Positions 36,797-48,387 of a stretch of 64,000 nucleotides of DNA are shown here, in pieces (within the stretch, counting starts at the first letter, position 1; every line of letters begins with the position of its first letter). The translations under genes and the position numbers were made by a program. Source of the DNA: Affinibrenneria salicis (GTDB lineage Bacteria; Pseudomonadota; Gammaproteobacteria; Enterobacterales; Enterobacteriaceae); NCBI RefSeq assembly GCF_008710095.1, contig NZ_VYKJ01000004.1:357785-421784 (forward strand). Reading direction: 5' to 3'. Below the pieces are notes generated by a model. That model saw nothing but the letters and a program-made list of their open reading frames with translations, ran no database searches and was not told where the DNA came from.

Positions 36797-38289
36797 AACG
36801 TGTGCTCCTTAATGCGGGCGTGGTAGCCCTGTAGTGCGGTAATCAAATGCTGGTAATGGCTGTATTTGTGCTGATAGAGCGCGTGTGCGGTTATATCTGG
36901 CAACAGCGTGCGCATCGGGTGCTCCAGGGCGCGCTGGGCTTCGCTAAAGCTACGGTATATGCCGGTGCCGACGCGAGCCGCGAGGGCCGCGCCAAAGCAG
37001 CCGGTTTCCTCCACCTGCGGCAGCTCGATGCGTAAGCCGCTGACGTCCGCCAGCATCTGCATCCAGACGTCGGAGTGCGCTGGACCGCCGGTGACGCGCA
37101 GGGCGTGAACATCGGTAAAACGTTCACGCATGCGGTTGATATGGGTCATATGGCTGAAGACAACGCCTTCATAAACCGCCTGCAGCAGGTGCGCGCGAGC
37201 GTGCAGCGCCTGCATACCGTAAAAACCGCAGGTCATCTCCAGCCCGGCATTGCTGCCGTAGAGAAACGGGAGAAAAAAGAGGTCGCTACCGGCTTTCGGC
37301 AGGCTGGCGACCGCCCGGTTAATCTCATCGAAAGAGAGCGCACCCCACTGGGCGGTAAACCATTCGAGATTGCCGGAAGAGGTCGGGCTGGCTTCGTGAA
37401 CGATATACTGTCCGTCATTGACGTAGCGGCCATAGACATAAGGATGGGCCTCATGCTCGCGCAAACCGTGGGCGATACCGCTGGTGACGGCCCAGGTACC
37501 CATCACCGCATTGAGAGTAGATTCATCCTTAATGCCGGCGCAGAGGGCGGTGGAAACCACATCAAACAGGCCGCCGACGACGGGGGTACCCGCCGTCAGA
37601 CCGGTTATGGCGGCTGCCTGAGCGGTAATCTCCCCGCATATTTCAGCGGAACCCACAACGGGGGGCAGCGCGCCATCGATTTCACTGATACCCAGCCATT
37701 GGGTCAGGCGCGGGTCGTACTGGCCCGTGTTCATGTTGTAGAGGTTGGATTCGGAGATGTTGCTCTCTTCGCAGCCTTTCACACCAGTTAAGCGCCAGCG
37801 CAGATAATCATGCGTCATCATTACGCAGCCTATTTGCGCGTAGCGCTGCGGCTCATTGTCTTTAATCCAGCGTAAAAGGGAGACCGGATGCCCGGTCCAA
37901 AGCGTTTGTCGGGTCAGCGGGTAAAGCTTTTGGGGAAGCGCCTCTTTTTGCCAGCGCTGGACAATTTCCATGGCGCGGCGATCGGAAGAGAGCATCGCCT
38001 TGCCTAAAGGCCGATCGCTTTTATCTAACAGAAACAGGCCTTTTCCCTGAGCCGAAATACCCAGACCACGGATTTGTGAACCGTTCACCCCCGTGTGCGC
38101 CAGCAGTCCATTGATAACCGAGCCGCACTGTTGCCACAGTTCGGTCATATCGCGTTCAACCCAGCCTGGCTGCGGGCTTAAAGCGTGCAGCGGCAGGCGT
38201 TGCACACCCACTTCCCGGCCTTCGCCATCGTACAATCCGGCCTTTAGCCAACTCCCACCGCAATCTAACCCCAGCCAGTAGTCGCTCAT
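36793..38289 (-). CDS. lyxK: LyxK, L-xylulose/3-keto-L-gulonate kinase (FGGY family)
   Basis: 498 residues, the same length as E. coli LyxK. FGGY-type sugar kinase with LGLDCGGSWLKAGLYD (phosphate loop of the N-lobe), NAVMGTWAVTSG, and LRVTGGPAHSDVWMQMLADV in the C-lobe. It phosphorylates 3-keto-L-gulonate (and L-xylulose) ahead of SgbH. Overlaps sgbH, and begins just after yiaO. Confidence 0.94.
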   Translation of the reverse strand: MSDYWLGLDCGGSWLKAGLYDGEGREVGVQRLPLHALSPQPGWVERDMTELWQQCGSVINGLLAHTGVNGSQIRGLGISAQGKGLFLLDKSDRPLGKAMLSSDRRAMEIVQRWQKEALPQKLYPLTRQTLWTGHPVSLLRWIKDNEPQRYAQIGCVMMTHDYLRWRLTGVKGCEESNISESNLYNMNTGQYDPRLTQWLGISEIDGALPPVVGSAEICGEITAQAAAITGLTAGTPVVGGLFDVVSTALCAGIKDESTLNAVMGTWAVTSGIAHGLREHEAHPYVYGRYVNDGQYIVHEASPTSSGNLEWFTAQWGALSFDEINRAVASLPKAGSDLFFLPFLYGSNAGLEMTCGFYGMQALHARAHLLQAVYEGVVFSHMTHINRMRERFTDVHALRVTGGPAHSDVWMQMLADVSGLRIELPQVEETGCFGAALAARVGTGIYRSFSEAQRALEHPMRTLLPDITAHALYQHKYSHYQHLITALQGYHARIKEHTL

Positions 38290-38292
38290 CTT

Positions 38293-39279
38293 TTATTGCA
38301 CCTCATCCACGGCTTTCAGGAGGTCGGCACCCTGCTGATTGTCTTTCAGGAACATATCGCGCACCTGAGTACCGAGTGCGTCACTAAAGGCCTTACGGTC
38401 GATGTCGGTCAGGACTTCAACTCCAGCTTCTTTCATGCCATCGATAATTTTTTGCTGATCTTCGGCGACCAGCTTGCGCTGGTAGTCACCGGCTTCTTTG
38501 GCGGAACTCAGCAGCGCTTGCTGGATTTTCGGGCTCAGGGAGTCGAATTTAGATTTATTGATCACCACCAGCAGAGGCGAATAAGCGTGGTGAGTGAGGG
38601 ACAGGTATTTCTGTACTTCATAGAATTTCGCTGACCATACCACGTTGATAGGGTGTTCCTGCGCATCAATCGTACGGGTTTCGAGGCCGGTATAAACTTC
38701 GGCAAACGGCATCGGGATTGGGTTAGCGCCGAATATTCTAAATGCGGCAATATTCATTGGGCTGTTATTGGTACGGATTTTTAATCCTTTCAAATCGGCT
38801 GGTGTTTTCACTGGTGCACGAGAATTGGTGACATCGCGCCAACCGTTTTCCCAGTAGGCCAGCACTTTTAGCCCCTTAGGTTCGAGATCTTTTTTGAGCT
38901 CATCGCCGACTTTGCCATCGAGCGTTTTGTGCGCGTGCGCGGTATCGCGGAACAGGAAAGGAACGTCCAACAGGTTCATCACGGAGGCCAGACCGGCAAA
39001 GTTATTTGAGCCGGACATCTCCATGTCAATCATGCCGCCGCGTACGCCGCTGATCATCGCCTGCGCATTACCCAGCGTACTGTCAGGAAAGAGTTTTAAC
39101 ACCAATTCGCCATTGGTTTTTTCTTTTAAGAGTTCATTGAACTTTTTCGCCGCAATATGCTGCGAGTCCGTTTGTGAGGTCTCATAACCAAAACGTAAAG
39201 CTTGTGCTGCCTGCGATGACATACTGAATGTAACCAGACCTGCCATCAATAATGTGTAGGTAACAGAACGTAGTTTCAT
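38293..39279 (-). CDS. yiaO: YiaO, TRAP transporter periplasmic binding protein for 2,3-diketo-L-gulonate
   Basis: 328 residues of the DctP family. Signal peptide ends around SSQAAQA. Family blocks are LFPDSTLGNAQAMISGVRGG (ligand pocket), GLKIRTNNSPMN with the substrate-binding Arg, and TIDAQEHPINVVWSAKFYEV. It delivers 2,3-diketo-L-gulonate to YiaMN. Follows yiaN with a 13-base gap. Confidence 0.94.
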   Translation of the reverse strand: MKLRSVTYTLLMAGLVTFSMSSQAAQALRFGYETSQTDSQHIAAKKFNELLKEKTNGELVLKLFPDSTLGNAQAMISGVRGGMIDMEMSGSNNFAGLASVMNLLDVPFLFRDTAHAHKTLDGKVGDELKKDLEPKGLKVLAYWENGWRDVTNSRAPVKTPADLKGLKIRTNNSPMNIAAFRIFGANPIPMPFAEVYTGLETRTIDAQEHPINVVWSAKFYEVQKYLSLTHHAYSPLLVVINKSKFDSLSPKIQQALLSSAKEAGDYQRKLVAEDQQKIIDGMKEAGVEVLTDIDRKAFSDALGTQVRDMFLKDNQQGADLLKAVDEVQ

Positions 39280-39292
39280 TATATTTTCCTTT

Positions 39293-40570
39293 TTAGCTCA
39301 TCCATTTGAGAGGAGTGGTAATAAGCTCCGGAATAAAAATAAACAGGGCCAGGAGCATGAACAACACCATGACGTAAGGCGCAACGCCTTTTACAGCATC
39401 ATCAAACTTGAGTTTTGCGACACCGCAGATAACGTTGAGGACGTTACCGACGGGAGGGGTAATAAGAGAAATAGAGCAGTTGATAATAAACATGATGCCG
39501 AAATAGATAGGGTCTATTCCCGCTTCTCTGACTAGCGGCATTAATACCGGCGTAAGAATTAAAACAGTTGGGGTCAGGTCCATTACGGTGCTTATCATCA
39601 TAATAGCCAGCATAATGACGATAAATAACAGACGCGGAGAATCCACTAACGGCTGTAGCAAATCAGAAACCATCATTGGAAGTTCTGCGATGGTAATAAG
39701 CCATGCGGAAACGGCGGCGGCGGCAACTAAAAACATCACGACAGAGGTGGTTCTGGCTGCTGCAACCAGAACATGATAAAGCGTAGCGAGGGTCATTTCG
39801 CGATAGATAACGACGGCAACAAACAGCGCGTAGAATGCTGCGACTGCACCGGCTTCCGTTGGAGTGAATAAGCCTGAACGGAAACCGCCAATAATAATCA
39901 CCGGTAAGAATAGCGCCCAAATCCCGGATTTTAATGACTGCCAGACTTCGCGCATGGAAGCTTTTGGCTGGCGGGGAAGGTTTAGCCGACTGGCCTGCCA
40001 CCACCAGGTGAGCATTAACGTCACGCCCATCATGATGCCCGGCGCTATTCCGGCCATAAACAGCTTACTGATAGACAGGCCGCTGGAAACGCCGAAGATA
40101 ATTAACGGGATGGATGGGGGAATGATGGCGGCAATAATCCCGCCTGCGCCGATAAGTCCTGCGGCGCGGTTTATCGGGTAGTTGGCCTGGCGCATCATGG
40201 GAACCAGTAGCGCAGCGACGGCGGCGGTATCCGCTACCGCAGAGCCGGAAAGACTCGCCATGATCATCGCGGCTAATACGCCGACATAACCCAGGCCGCC
40301 GGCTCTATGCCCGACCAGTTTCATCGGGAGATCGACAATGCGCTGCGATAAACCGCCTGCGTTCATTATCTCGCCGGCCAGTATAAAAAAGGGAATCGCC
40401 AGCAGAGAAAAGCTGTCCGCTCCATTAACCAACGTCTGGGCGAGGATTTGTACGTCAAAAATATCCATCCAGAACATCAGCGCCACGCCGCACAGCAGCA
40501 GTGACCACGCAATCGGCACACCAATCGCAATTGCGCCTAACAAGCTGACAAGAAATATCACTACGGTCAT
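39293..40570 (-). CDS. yiaN: YiaN, TRAP transporter large permease (DctM)
   Basis: 425 residues and about 12 membrane helices. DctM signatures are present: ADTAAVAALLVPMMRQANYP, IIAAIIPPSIPLIIFGVSSG and LITPPVGNVLNV. It forms the Na+-driven channel with YiaM. Translation starts 3 bases after yiaM ends. Confidence 0.94.
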   Translation of the reverse strand: MTVVIFLVSLLGAIAIGVPIAWSLLLCGVALMFWMDIFDVQILAQTLVNGADSFSLLAIPFFILAGEIMNAGGLSQRIVDLPMKLVGHRAGGLGYVGVLAAMIMASLSGSAVADTAAVAALLVPMMRQANYPINRAAGLIGAGGIIAAIIPPSIPLIIFGVSSGLSISKLFMAGIAPGIMMGVTLMLTWWWQASRLNLPRQPKASMREVWQSLKSGIWALFLPVIIIGGFRSGLFTPTEAGAVAAFYALFVAVVIYREMTLATLYHVLVAAARTTSVVMFLVAAAAVSAWLITIAELPMMVSDLLQPLVDSPRLLFIVIMLAIMMISTVMDLTPTVLILTPVLMPLVREAGIDPIYFGIMFIINCSISLITPPVGNVLNVICGVAKLKFDDAVKGVAPYVMVLFMLLALFIFIPELITTPLKWMS

Positions 40571-40572
40571 GA

Positions 40573-41046
40573 TTAGACTCCTTGCGGTGGCCGCTGGGTT
40601 GGGGTGGCGCGCGTTATCAGGCGATATAAATGACGAATTTCAAGCAGCGCGATAACCAGACTGGTCGGGAGGGTTGCGGCATACATCAAACCAACCGGTA
40701 AACCCAGAATTGGGGAGAGATCGCTCCAGTCCTGGAGCGTTTTTTTCGTGGTCCCCACCGCAAGCGCAAGGCAGAGTAGTAAGACCAGTGAGTGTGTTAA
40801 TATCGCCATGCGTCGCTGATTATTCGGCGAGAGTTTTTCGACCAGAAAAGAAACCTGCACATGGCTGCCATCCATAAAAGCGACTATCGCACCAATAAAG
40901 GTCAGCCAGACGAACAGGAAACGAGATAACTCATCTACTGATAATATGCTGGTGTGAAAGCCATAGCGTAAAATTATATTAATGAAAACAATGCAGGATA
41001 GCACTGCAATTATGAGCGCGAGAATGGCTTCGAGTATTCTCTTCAT
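40573..41046 (-). CDS. yiaM: YiaM, TRAP transporter small permease (DctQ)
   Basis: About 157 residues, four membrane helices. Start placed at ATG 41046 (MKRILEAI), which matches the E. coli protein and has AAGGA at proper spacing; ATG 41052 is too close to it. DctQ signatures are [20 protein letters not shown] and [19 protein letters not shown] 114-bp gap with no clear terminator separates it from the DUF4862 gene. Confidence 0.92.
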   Translation of the reverse strand: MKRILEAILALIIAVLSCIVFINIILRYGFHTSILSVDELSRFLFVWLTFIGAIVAFMDGSHVQVSFLVEKLSPNNQRRMAILTHSLVLLLCLALAVGTTKKTLQDWSDLSPILGLPVGLMYAATLPTSLVIALLEIRHLYRLITRATPTQRPPQGV

Positions 41047-41160
41047 TAGCATTCCTTCAGACTATTATTCTGTTAATGAAATAATATTATCTGTCCTGTA
41101 GCCCATCAGGCTGGTGGTTAGTCTTAATTAAAACCTACATTATGCTGTGAGACAGCAACG

Positions 41161-42102
41161 CTAAGAACTCTCTTGATACGCCGTTTCCATAACATAAATC
41201 CCATTGCGTAATATCTCTATACGATGCGGGACATCAGCATTAGCATTTATTTCCAACAGCTTAATACCGGAAAAATGTAATGTGGATGGCGGCGCGACAT
41301 GCAATAATTCTTTCACATGATCAAGCGTCATGATGCTTTCTGAACAGAAAGGAGCAAAGGGGGCGTGAAGATCTTGCCATTCGCCGTAATCCCCCGTTTG
41401 CGTGGTGCCGGAGAACATCAGCCCACGCAATTTACCTGCGCGTTGGGCAATTAACGCATGCTGTAGCGGCAGCGATGTATTCCGGCCTTCAATGGCTGAA
41501 CGCGCCCAGTTAATACAGAGACCAATGTCATAACCAGTCAGAGTTTCCAGTACATTTTCTAACGGCAAAAAACCTTTACGCGGAGCGGTCTGTGTCATGG
41601 CGTCACAGTGTTCCAGCATCAGTTCACATGACCACTCCCAGGCGGTAATCTCTTTAATGGATCGGGCAAACGCATCGCTTGCCTGTTCAACGCTGGTATT
41701 TCCCGCCTGCGGCGCTCCCTGAAGCTCAAGCGCAATAATTTTATCGGGATGCGACTCGTTAATTTTATTTATTTTTTTATGGAGGTGACGGTAATAGTCA
41801 ATGCACGCGCGACGCTGTTCTTCATCGGCAGATGCCAGACCAAATCCGCCATTGCCTCCGCGGCGGCGCATGGTTTCCATTATCGCGGTAACCACAATTT
41901 GCCACTCTGCTGGAGTATTGCGTAATAACCATTCATCGCCATAGGGATGAATATTTTCCAGGCAGGGCTGTTCCAGACCGCGAATTTGCGGCGTATCAGC
42001 AAGCTGCCGCCAAAATTCCATCTCCGGTTTTTCGCCTTGCTGGTGAAATGAGGGCGCACAAGGATACGCACCGATTATAAAACCGGTATGATTCATTTTC
42101 AT
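41161..42102 (-). CDS. DUF4862-family protein, probable TIM-barrel enzyme of the yia locus
   Basis: 313 residues, start ATG 42102 six bases after AGGAG. Blocks include [58 protein letters not shown] and [15 protein letters not shown]. The alternation, with an E-x-C-D-like centre, suggests a sugar-phosphate isomerase-like TIM barrel. The family is uncharacterised (DUF4862). It is absent from this position in E. coli and lies between yiaL and yiaM, which implies a role in the same sugar-acid pathway. Function is not assigned. Confidence 0.7.
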   Translation of the reverse strand: MKMNHTGFIIGAYPCAPSFHQQGEKPEMEFWRQLADTPQIRGLEQPCLENIHPYGDEWLLRNTPAEWQIVVTAIMETMRRRGGNGGFGLASADEEQRRACIDYYRHLHKKINKINESHPDKIIALELQGAPQAGNTSVEQASDAFARSIKEITAWEWSCELMLEHCDAMTQTAPRKGFLPLENVLETLTGYDIGLCINWARSAIEGRNTSLPLQHALIAQRAGKLRGLMFSGTTQTGDYGEWQDLHAPFAPFCSESIMTLDHVKELLHVAPPSTLHFSGIKLLEINANADVPHRIEILRNGIYVMETAYQESS

Positions 42103-42127
42103 TTGCCGCTCCTGAATAGAAGTTGGA

Positions 42128-43605
<1,478 letters not shown>

Positions 43606-43630
43606 ATGTCGTCTCCGTTATATTTTTTTA

Positions 43631-43645
43631 TTTCACATAGTGAAA
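43631..43645. promoter_or_regulatory. Candidate YiaJ operator upstream of yiaK
   Basis: TTTCACATAGTGAAA is a 15-bp palindrome with 5-bp perfect arms, in the 115-bp gap between the SMP-30 gene and yiaK. It resembles the GAAAC/GTTTC palindrome at 48388. Regulation by the IclR protein YiaJ is inference. Confidence 0.45.
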
Positions 43646-43720
43646 CATGGCTCCAAAAATATTATTCAGGGGCAAAAAAATGCTGGCAGAAACTCTGTCG
43701 GCACGCATTTTGCTGATTTA

Positions 43721-44593
43721 CTACCGTGCTTTAGCTGTGTTGATCGCTACGCGATACAGCGATGTGGTCGCCGTAATGTACAGCTCATTATTGTCCTTTC
43801 CACCAAAGGTGCAGTTTGAGACGCGCTCCGGAATGGCGATTTTTTCCAGCAGAGATCCTTGTGGTGAAAGGATCAGAACGCCATTTTCACAGCTGCAGTA
43901 GATATTGCCCGCCTTGTCGACACAAAAACCGTCCGGAATCCCGGGGGTAATCTGGGCGACAACGTGTGAAAACAGGGCGCTATCGCCCGTCAGCCGATAT
44001 GCACGTAGCTCGCGTCGCCCCTGCTGCGGGAAATCAATCACCGACATATCGGCGATATAAAGCCAGCGATCGTCGGGTGAAAAGGCTATGCCGTTTGGTC
44101 GCTGTGTGTCGCAAATGGCGATGGTAATCTGCCCGCCAACCGGATCAAATCGGTACACATAACAGCCAATGATCTGGCTTTCAGCGCGATACCCTTCTTC
44201 GTCGCTGGTAATGCCATAGGGAGGGTCGGTGAACCAAATCGAGCCATCCTGACGGATAGCGACATCGTTGGGAGAATTAAATCGACGTCCTTCGATTTTA
44301 TCGACCAGCATCGTGCAGGTGCCATCGGCGTCAGTACGACTAATGCCACGGCGACCATGCTCACAGGTAATGATTCCACCTCGTCCATCAAGCGCATTCC
44401 CATTGGCAAAATGGGACTCGGCGCGAAACAGACCGACGCCATCCCGGTCATCCCAACTGAACATCCGGTTGCCTTTAACATCGCTGAAAATCAGACGCTG
44501 CTGCGCCGGGAGCCACACCGGTCCTTCAGCCCAGATGGCGGGAGAGCAGAGTCGCTCTACGCCATCAGGGGAGTGTAAGGTATACGTCGTCAT
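43721..44593 (-). CDS. SMP-30/gluconolaconase-family sugar lactonase
   Basis: 290 residues, six-bladed propeller family. The metal-site residues appear in order: IWAEGPVWLP (Glu), RRFNSPNDVAIRQDGSIWFT (Asn), CDTQRPNGIAFSPDD (Asn) and CVDKAGNIYCS (Asp). Such enzymes hydrolyse sugar lactones (gluconolactone, L-gulonolactone, xylonolactone). It follows the ABC transporter genes with no gap and precedes yiaK, so it may open a lactone imported by that transporter. Not part of the E. coli locus. Confidence 0.88.
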   Translation of the reverse strand: MTTYTLHSPDGVERLCSPAIWAEGPVWLPAQQRLIFSDVKGNRMFSWDDRDGVGLFRAESHFANGNALDGRGGIITCEHGRRGISRTDADGTCTMLVDKIEGRRFNSPNDVAIRQDGSIWFTDPPYGITSDEEGYRAESQIIGCYVYRFDPVGGQITIAICDTQRPNGIAFSPDDRWLYIADMSVIDFPQQGRRELRAYRLTGDSALFSHVVAQITPGIPDGFCVDKAGNIYCSCENGVLILSPQGSLLEKIAIPERVSNCTFGGKDNNELYITATTSLYRVAINTAKAR

Positions 44594-45703
44594 TTATTTC
44601 ACGCCCCATATCGCTTTGTAATGCGTGCGGTAATCGTTGTCAGGGTCAAATTCGTTTTTCTGCCCACCGTCGGCATTAATGTTCTCTTTGGTTACCAGAT
44701 GCGCTGGGGTGATATAGCCTGACGGTTTTTCCCCGGAAAATGCGCGGTTGAACTCATCCAGTAATTGCCATCCATGCAGTTTTAAGGGCTCGGGTACGGT
44801 AGCAACCTGGCTTCTGTCATCCCGTACGCGCTGGTAAGCGGTAACTGAGCCATCCCCGGCAGAGATGTTGAACGGTGGCGTACCCTTGCTGCCTTTGTTG
44901 GTGCTTTGCAGCGCGGGCGCCATAAAGTCAAAATAGAGGTCGTTTATTGCCAGCGAATACTGAAAATCATTGCCATATTTTTGTATCAGGCTATAGGTCA
45001 TGCCGGGCATACGATTTGACGTATCGGCAAGCGGGGTATCAATAAACTCCACGACGTTACAATCGTGACACTGGTTGATGACCTCTTTCATGGCATTCGC
45101 TTTATCCAGAGCGATTTGGTAGAGGGAATCAGTGAAGATCAGCACTTTTGCTGTGCCGTTTGAGTGCGCAACGGCATACAGCGCAGCCATGCGTGACACC
45201 TCGTTAGAATCAGAGGTGACATTGTAGAAAATGTTATACGAAGGCACCGGGCCGGGGGCAGGTACGGCGTGCCAGGCGGTAAGAATGATGCCTTCCTTAA
45301 CGGCTTTCTTCAGCGGGATTTTTGCTACGTTAGGGTTCCATCCGCCGATGACGATGCCATCAGGTTTACGGGCAATGGCCTGATTCAACGCTGCCAGCTG
45401 GTCTTTAACTGAACCCGCACCATCCAGAACATCCAGTGACCAGCCTGTGGCACTGGCGGCTTCGGCTAAGCCCTCTTTCACGCCAAGTACGCCGCCATTT
45501 TTCATGTCCGAAGCGATAAAAATGATCTTTTTATTCGGCTGCAGCTTCGGACCCTGCGTCGGCCCGTCCCACGCTGTTACTGGGGCGGTCGCTTTGGCAA
45601 TAGCGGCTTTGGCCTGTTCAACGAATGCGTCTTCAGCAAGACTTGCGCCGGAGGTGATTAACAGACCCGTCGCCAGGAGGTAAGAAACTATTTTTTTGTT
45701 CAT
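44594..45703 (-). CDS. Sugar ABC transporter periplasmic binding protein (PBP1-like)
   Basis: 369 residues. Lipid-free signal peptide ending SGASLA-ED. PBP1/RbsB-type fold: IIFIASDMKNGGVLGVKEGL, ALNQAIARKPDGIVIGGWNP and DFQYSLAINDLYFDFMAPAL. A CHDC pair near residue 220 may form a disulfide. Good RBS AAGGAACTGAAA. It works with the permease and ATPase upstream in the cluster; substrate is likely a sugar acid or lactone by context. Confidence 0.88.
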   Translation of the reverse strand: MNKKIVSYLLATGLLITSGASLAEDAFVEQAKAAIAKATAPVTAWDGPTQGPKLQPNKKIIFIASDMKNGGVLGVKEGLAEAASATGWSLDVLDGAGSVKDQLAALNQAIARKPDGIVIGGWNPNVAKIPLKKAVKEGIILTAWHAVPAPGPVPSYNIFYNVTSDSNEVSRMAALYAVAHSNGTAKVLIFTDSLYQIALDKANAMKEVINQCHDCNVVEFIDTPLADTSNRMPGMTYSLIQKYGNDFQYSLAINDLYFDFMAPALQSTNKGSKGTPPFNISAGDGSVTAYQRVRDDRSQVATVPEPLKLHGWQLLDEFNRAFSGEKPSGYITPAHLVTKENINADGGQKNEFDPDNDYRTHYKAIWGVK

Positions 45704-45714
45704 TTTCAGTTCCT

Positions 45715-46794
45715 TCAGTGTGTGATTTTTTCGCCAACTGCGGATCCATGGCCCGGTTGTGCTCGCTGGATTAATTTTTTGCTCTGAGCGCGGCGGCGCT
45801 GCGCATAACCTGCCAGCGTGATGGAGAAGAGTAGCGTTGCGCCGTTAAACAGCGGCTCGACCCAGAATGCGCCACCAAATTGCTGAATACCGGCGATGCC
45901 AATCGCCAGCACGGCAATTCCGACAACGGTTCCCCAGACGTTAACGCGCCCAGGACGAATGGTTGTGCTGCCAAGAAAGGCACCGACCAAAGCAGGAAGC
46001 AGATAGTCCATCCCAACGCTGGCTTGCCCGACACCCTGTTCGGCGGCAATGATCACCCCGGTGAATCCGGTGAGCGTACTGGAGGTAATGAATGCCCCGA
46101 TGGTGTAACGGTTAACGGCAATTCCATTGAGCGCCGCGGCGACAGGGTTACCGCCTACGGCGTACATGCATCGCCCAATAGGGGTGTGTTCCGTGACGAT
46201 CCACAACACAATGGCAGTGAACAGCACATAAAACGCGACAATTGGGATACCAAACACATCTGTGTGATGAAGGGCAATAAACGCATCAGGAAGATCGCCG
46301 ACGATTTGCCGCCCGCCAGAGTGCCAAAGCGCAATGGCGTAAAGTACCGTTCCGGATCCGAGCGTTGCGACAAAGCTGTCGATATCTGCCAGAGCAACCA
46401 GGATGCCGTTCAGTAAGCCATAGAGTGCGGAAAGTATCAGCACCATGAGCACCGCCATCGGCCAGGAAAAACCGTATTCCACTTGCAGCGTGATCGCGAG
46501 GATATGCCAGAGCACGATACCGAAACCGACGTTCAGGTCTATTTTGCCCACAATCATTGGGATTGTGGCGGCCAGCGCGAGCAGGGCTATTTTGGATTTA
46601 CTGTCGAGAATAGCCTGTAGCGTTAATAACGACGCGAAAGAGGGCGTTGCCAGAGAAAACAGAGCAATTAGTAAAAGACAAATCACCGGTAGTCCGTAAC
46701 GGGTTGAGAACTGACCCAGCCACGGTAAAAGACCATGCTCTTGTAATGAGATGCGAGATTCAAGAGCCGTTGATTTCACTGATGTTTTAGCCAT
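45715..46794 (-). CDS. Sugar ABC transporter permease (RbsC/AraH-like)
   Basis: 359 residues with about ten membrane helices. The family block ATIPMIVGKIDLNVGFGIVL corresponds to the G-G-IDLS-type segment, and PIGRCMYAVGGNPVAAALNG is the EAA-like cytoplasmic loop contacting the ATPase. It likely acts as a homodimer. 14 bases after the ATPase gene, 11 before the binding protein. Confidence 0.9.
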   Translation of the reverse strand: MAKTSVKSTALESRISLQEHGLLPWLGQFSTRYGLPVICLLLIALFSLATPSFASLLTLQAILDSKSKIALLALAATIPMIVGKIDLNVGFGIVLWHILAITLQVEYGFSWPMAVLMVLILSALYGLLNGILVALADIDSFVATLGSGTVLYAIALWHSGGRQIVGDLPDAFIALHHTDVFGIPIVAFYVLFTAIVLWIVTEHTPIGRCMYAVGGNPVAAALNGIAVNRYTIGAFITSSTLTGFTGVIIAAEQGVGQASVGMDYLLPALVGAFLGSTTIRPGRVNVWGTVVGIAVLAIGIAGIQQFGGAFWVEPLFNGATLLFSITLAGYAQRRRAQSKKLIQRAQPGHGSAVGEKITH

Positions 46795-46808
46795 GATTCA
46801 CACCCGGG

Positions 46809-48332
46809 TTAATGTGTTGTGCCGCTGCCGGAGGCAAGCTCCAGTAATTTTGCGAAGGTGACGTCCTGATTAATGAGTTCACCGACAATTTTGCCGCGAT
46901 TAAATACCAGCGCGCGGTTACAGATATGCGCCACCTCTTCCAGGTCGTTAGAGATAACCAAAATGGCGACACCTTTTTCCAGGGCTGCATTAAGTAAATC
47001 GTAGATTTCAGCGCGGGCGCCAACGTCAACTCCGGCAGAGGGATCTTCCAGAATCAGCAGAGGGGCATTTAATGACAGCCAGCGCGCCATAACGACCTTT
47101 TGCTGATTCCCGCCCGACAGGGCACTCACCTCAATATTGATTTGTGCCGGGCGCACGTCGAACTGGTCTATTTTTTCCCAACTCAGCGGTGCTTCTTGTT
47201 GTTCGTTATAGCGAGACCAGGCTGAATGCCCGTGTTTGCAGGGATTAAGAAATAAATTTTCGCGCACCATCATGCCGGGGACCAGGCTTTCACCAAGGCG
47301 ATCGCCCGCAACGAAGGAGACGCCTGCCGACATCGCTTCTCCTGGCGTTGATGCGTGGTATGGCGTATTGCAGAGTTCAATTACGCCATGGCTTGCGGTG
47401 CGGCAGGCAAAGAGTAACCGACCTATTTCTTCCTGGCCTGCGCCACGTAACCCGGCAAGGGCGACCATTTCACCTGCGCGCAGGGAAAAAGATACCGGGC
47501 CGGTATCTCCGACGCAGACGTTTTCCAGTTTCAACAGCATCGGGGCCGTATTGTCAGGCAGGGGTAAACGCTGCTTATCGCGTAATGCTTCGCCAACGAT
47601 CAGTTCCACCAGACCGCGCAATGTGTAATGGGCAATATCTCCCCCACCTGCATAGCAACCATCGCGCATGGCGCAGACGCTGTCGGCCATTTCCATGACT
47701 TCATCCAGGCGGTGGGTGATGTAAATCATACCGACCTGCTTCTCCCGCAGTATGTTCATGACGCGAAAAAGGTGGCGAACGTCATCGGCAGGGAGTGACG
47801 CGGTGGGTTCATCGAGGACTAAAACGGAGGCCTCAACGGCAACCGCGCGTGCAATTGCCAGTAGCGATTTTTCCGTACGCGATAGATCGAAAACGCGATC
47901 GTCAGGATCAAGATCGATACCGACCCCTTCCAGCGCCGCTTTGGCTTGTTCACGCGTTATTTGCCAGTCGATCAGGCCAAAGCGGCGTGGAAAGCCCATC
48001 ACCATGGCCATGTTTTCGGCGACGGTCATCCACTCGACCAGCCCTAAATCTTGATGAATAAAGGCGATCGGCTGCTGATTCCCTTTTTTAATTGCGGCGG
48101 CAGAGTCGATAGGTACACCGTTAAATTTAATTTCACCGCTATCGCGTGAGTAGACTCCTGCCAGAATTTTGATAAGCGTTGATTTTCCCGCACCGTTTTC
48201 ACCTAACAAGGCAACGACTTTACCAGGGTGGATGTCCAGGCTGACATCATTAACGGCGACATTACCGCCAAAGCGTTTGACAATATGACGCATAGATAGC
48301 AGGGGGGATATGGCCGTTTTTTCCGTCATCAT
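46809..48332 (-). CDS. Sugar ABC transporter ATPase (two NBDs, RbsA/MglA-like)
   Basis: 507 residues with two ABC domains. The first has ALLGENGAGKSTLIKILAGV (Walker A), FDLSRTEKSLLAIARAVAV (signature, LSRTEK variant) and VLVLDEPTAS (Walker B). The second has a degenerate A motif (ALAGLRGAGQEEIGRLLFAC), as usual in the family, and LSGGNQQKVVMARW. It is the first gene of the minus-strand cluster, divergent from yiaJ. Start ATG ATG at 48332/48329. Confidence 0.92.
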   Translation of the reverse strand: MMTEKTAISPLLSMRHIVKRFGGNVAVNDVSLDIHPGKVVALLGENGAGKSTLIKILAGVYSRDSGEIKFNGVPIDSAAAIKKGNQQPIAFIHQDLGLVEWMTVAENMAMVMGFPRRFGLIDWQITREQAKAALEGVGIDLDPDDRVFDLSRTEKSLLAIARAVAVEASVLVLDEPTASLPADDVRHLFRVMNILREKQVGMIYITHRLDEVMEMADSVCAMRDGCYAGGGDIAHYTLRGLVELIVGEALRDKQRLPLPDNTAPMLLKLENVCVGDTGPVSFSLRAGEMVALAGLRGAGQEEIGRLLFACRTASHGVIELCNTPYHASTPGEAMSAGVSFVAGDRLGESLVPGMMVRENLFLNPCKHGHSAWSRYNEQQEAPLSWEKIDQFDVRPAQINIEVSALSGGNQQKVVMARWLSLNAPLLILEDPSAGVDVGARAEIYDLLNAALEKGVAILVISNDLEEVAHICNRALVFNRGKIVGELINQDVTFAKLLELASGSGTTH

Positions 48333-48387
48333 AATAATCTCCCGGCACGGTTTCGGAGTACTTATTGGCCTTTAAATTTCAATATGC

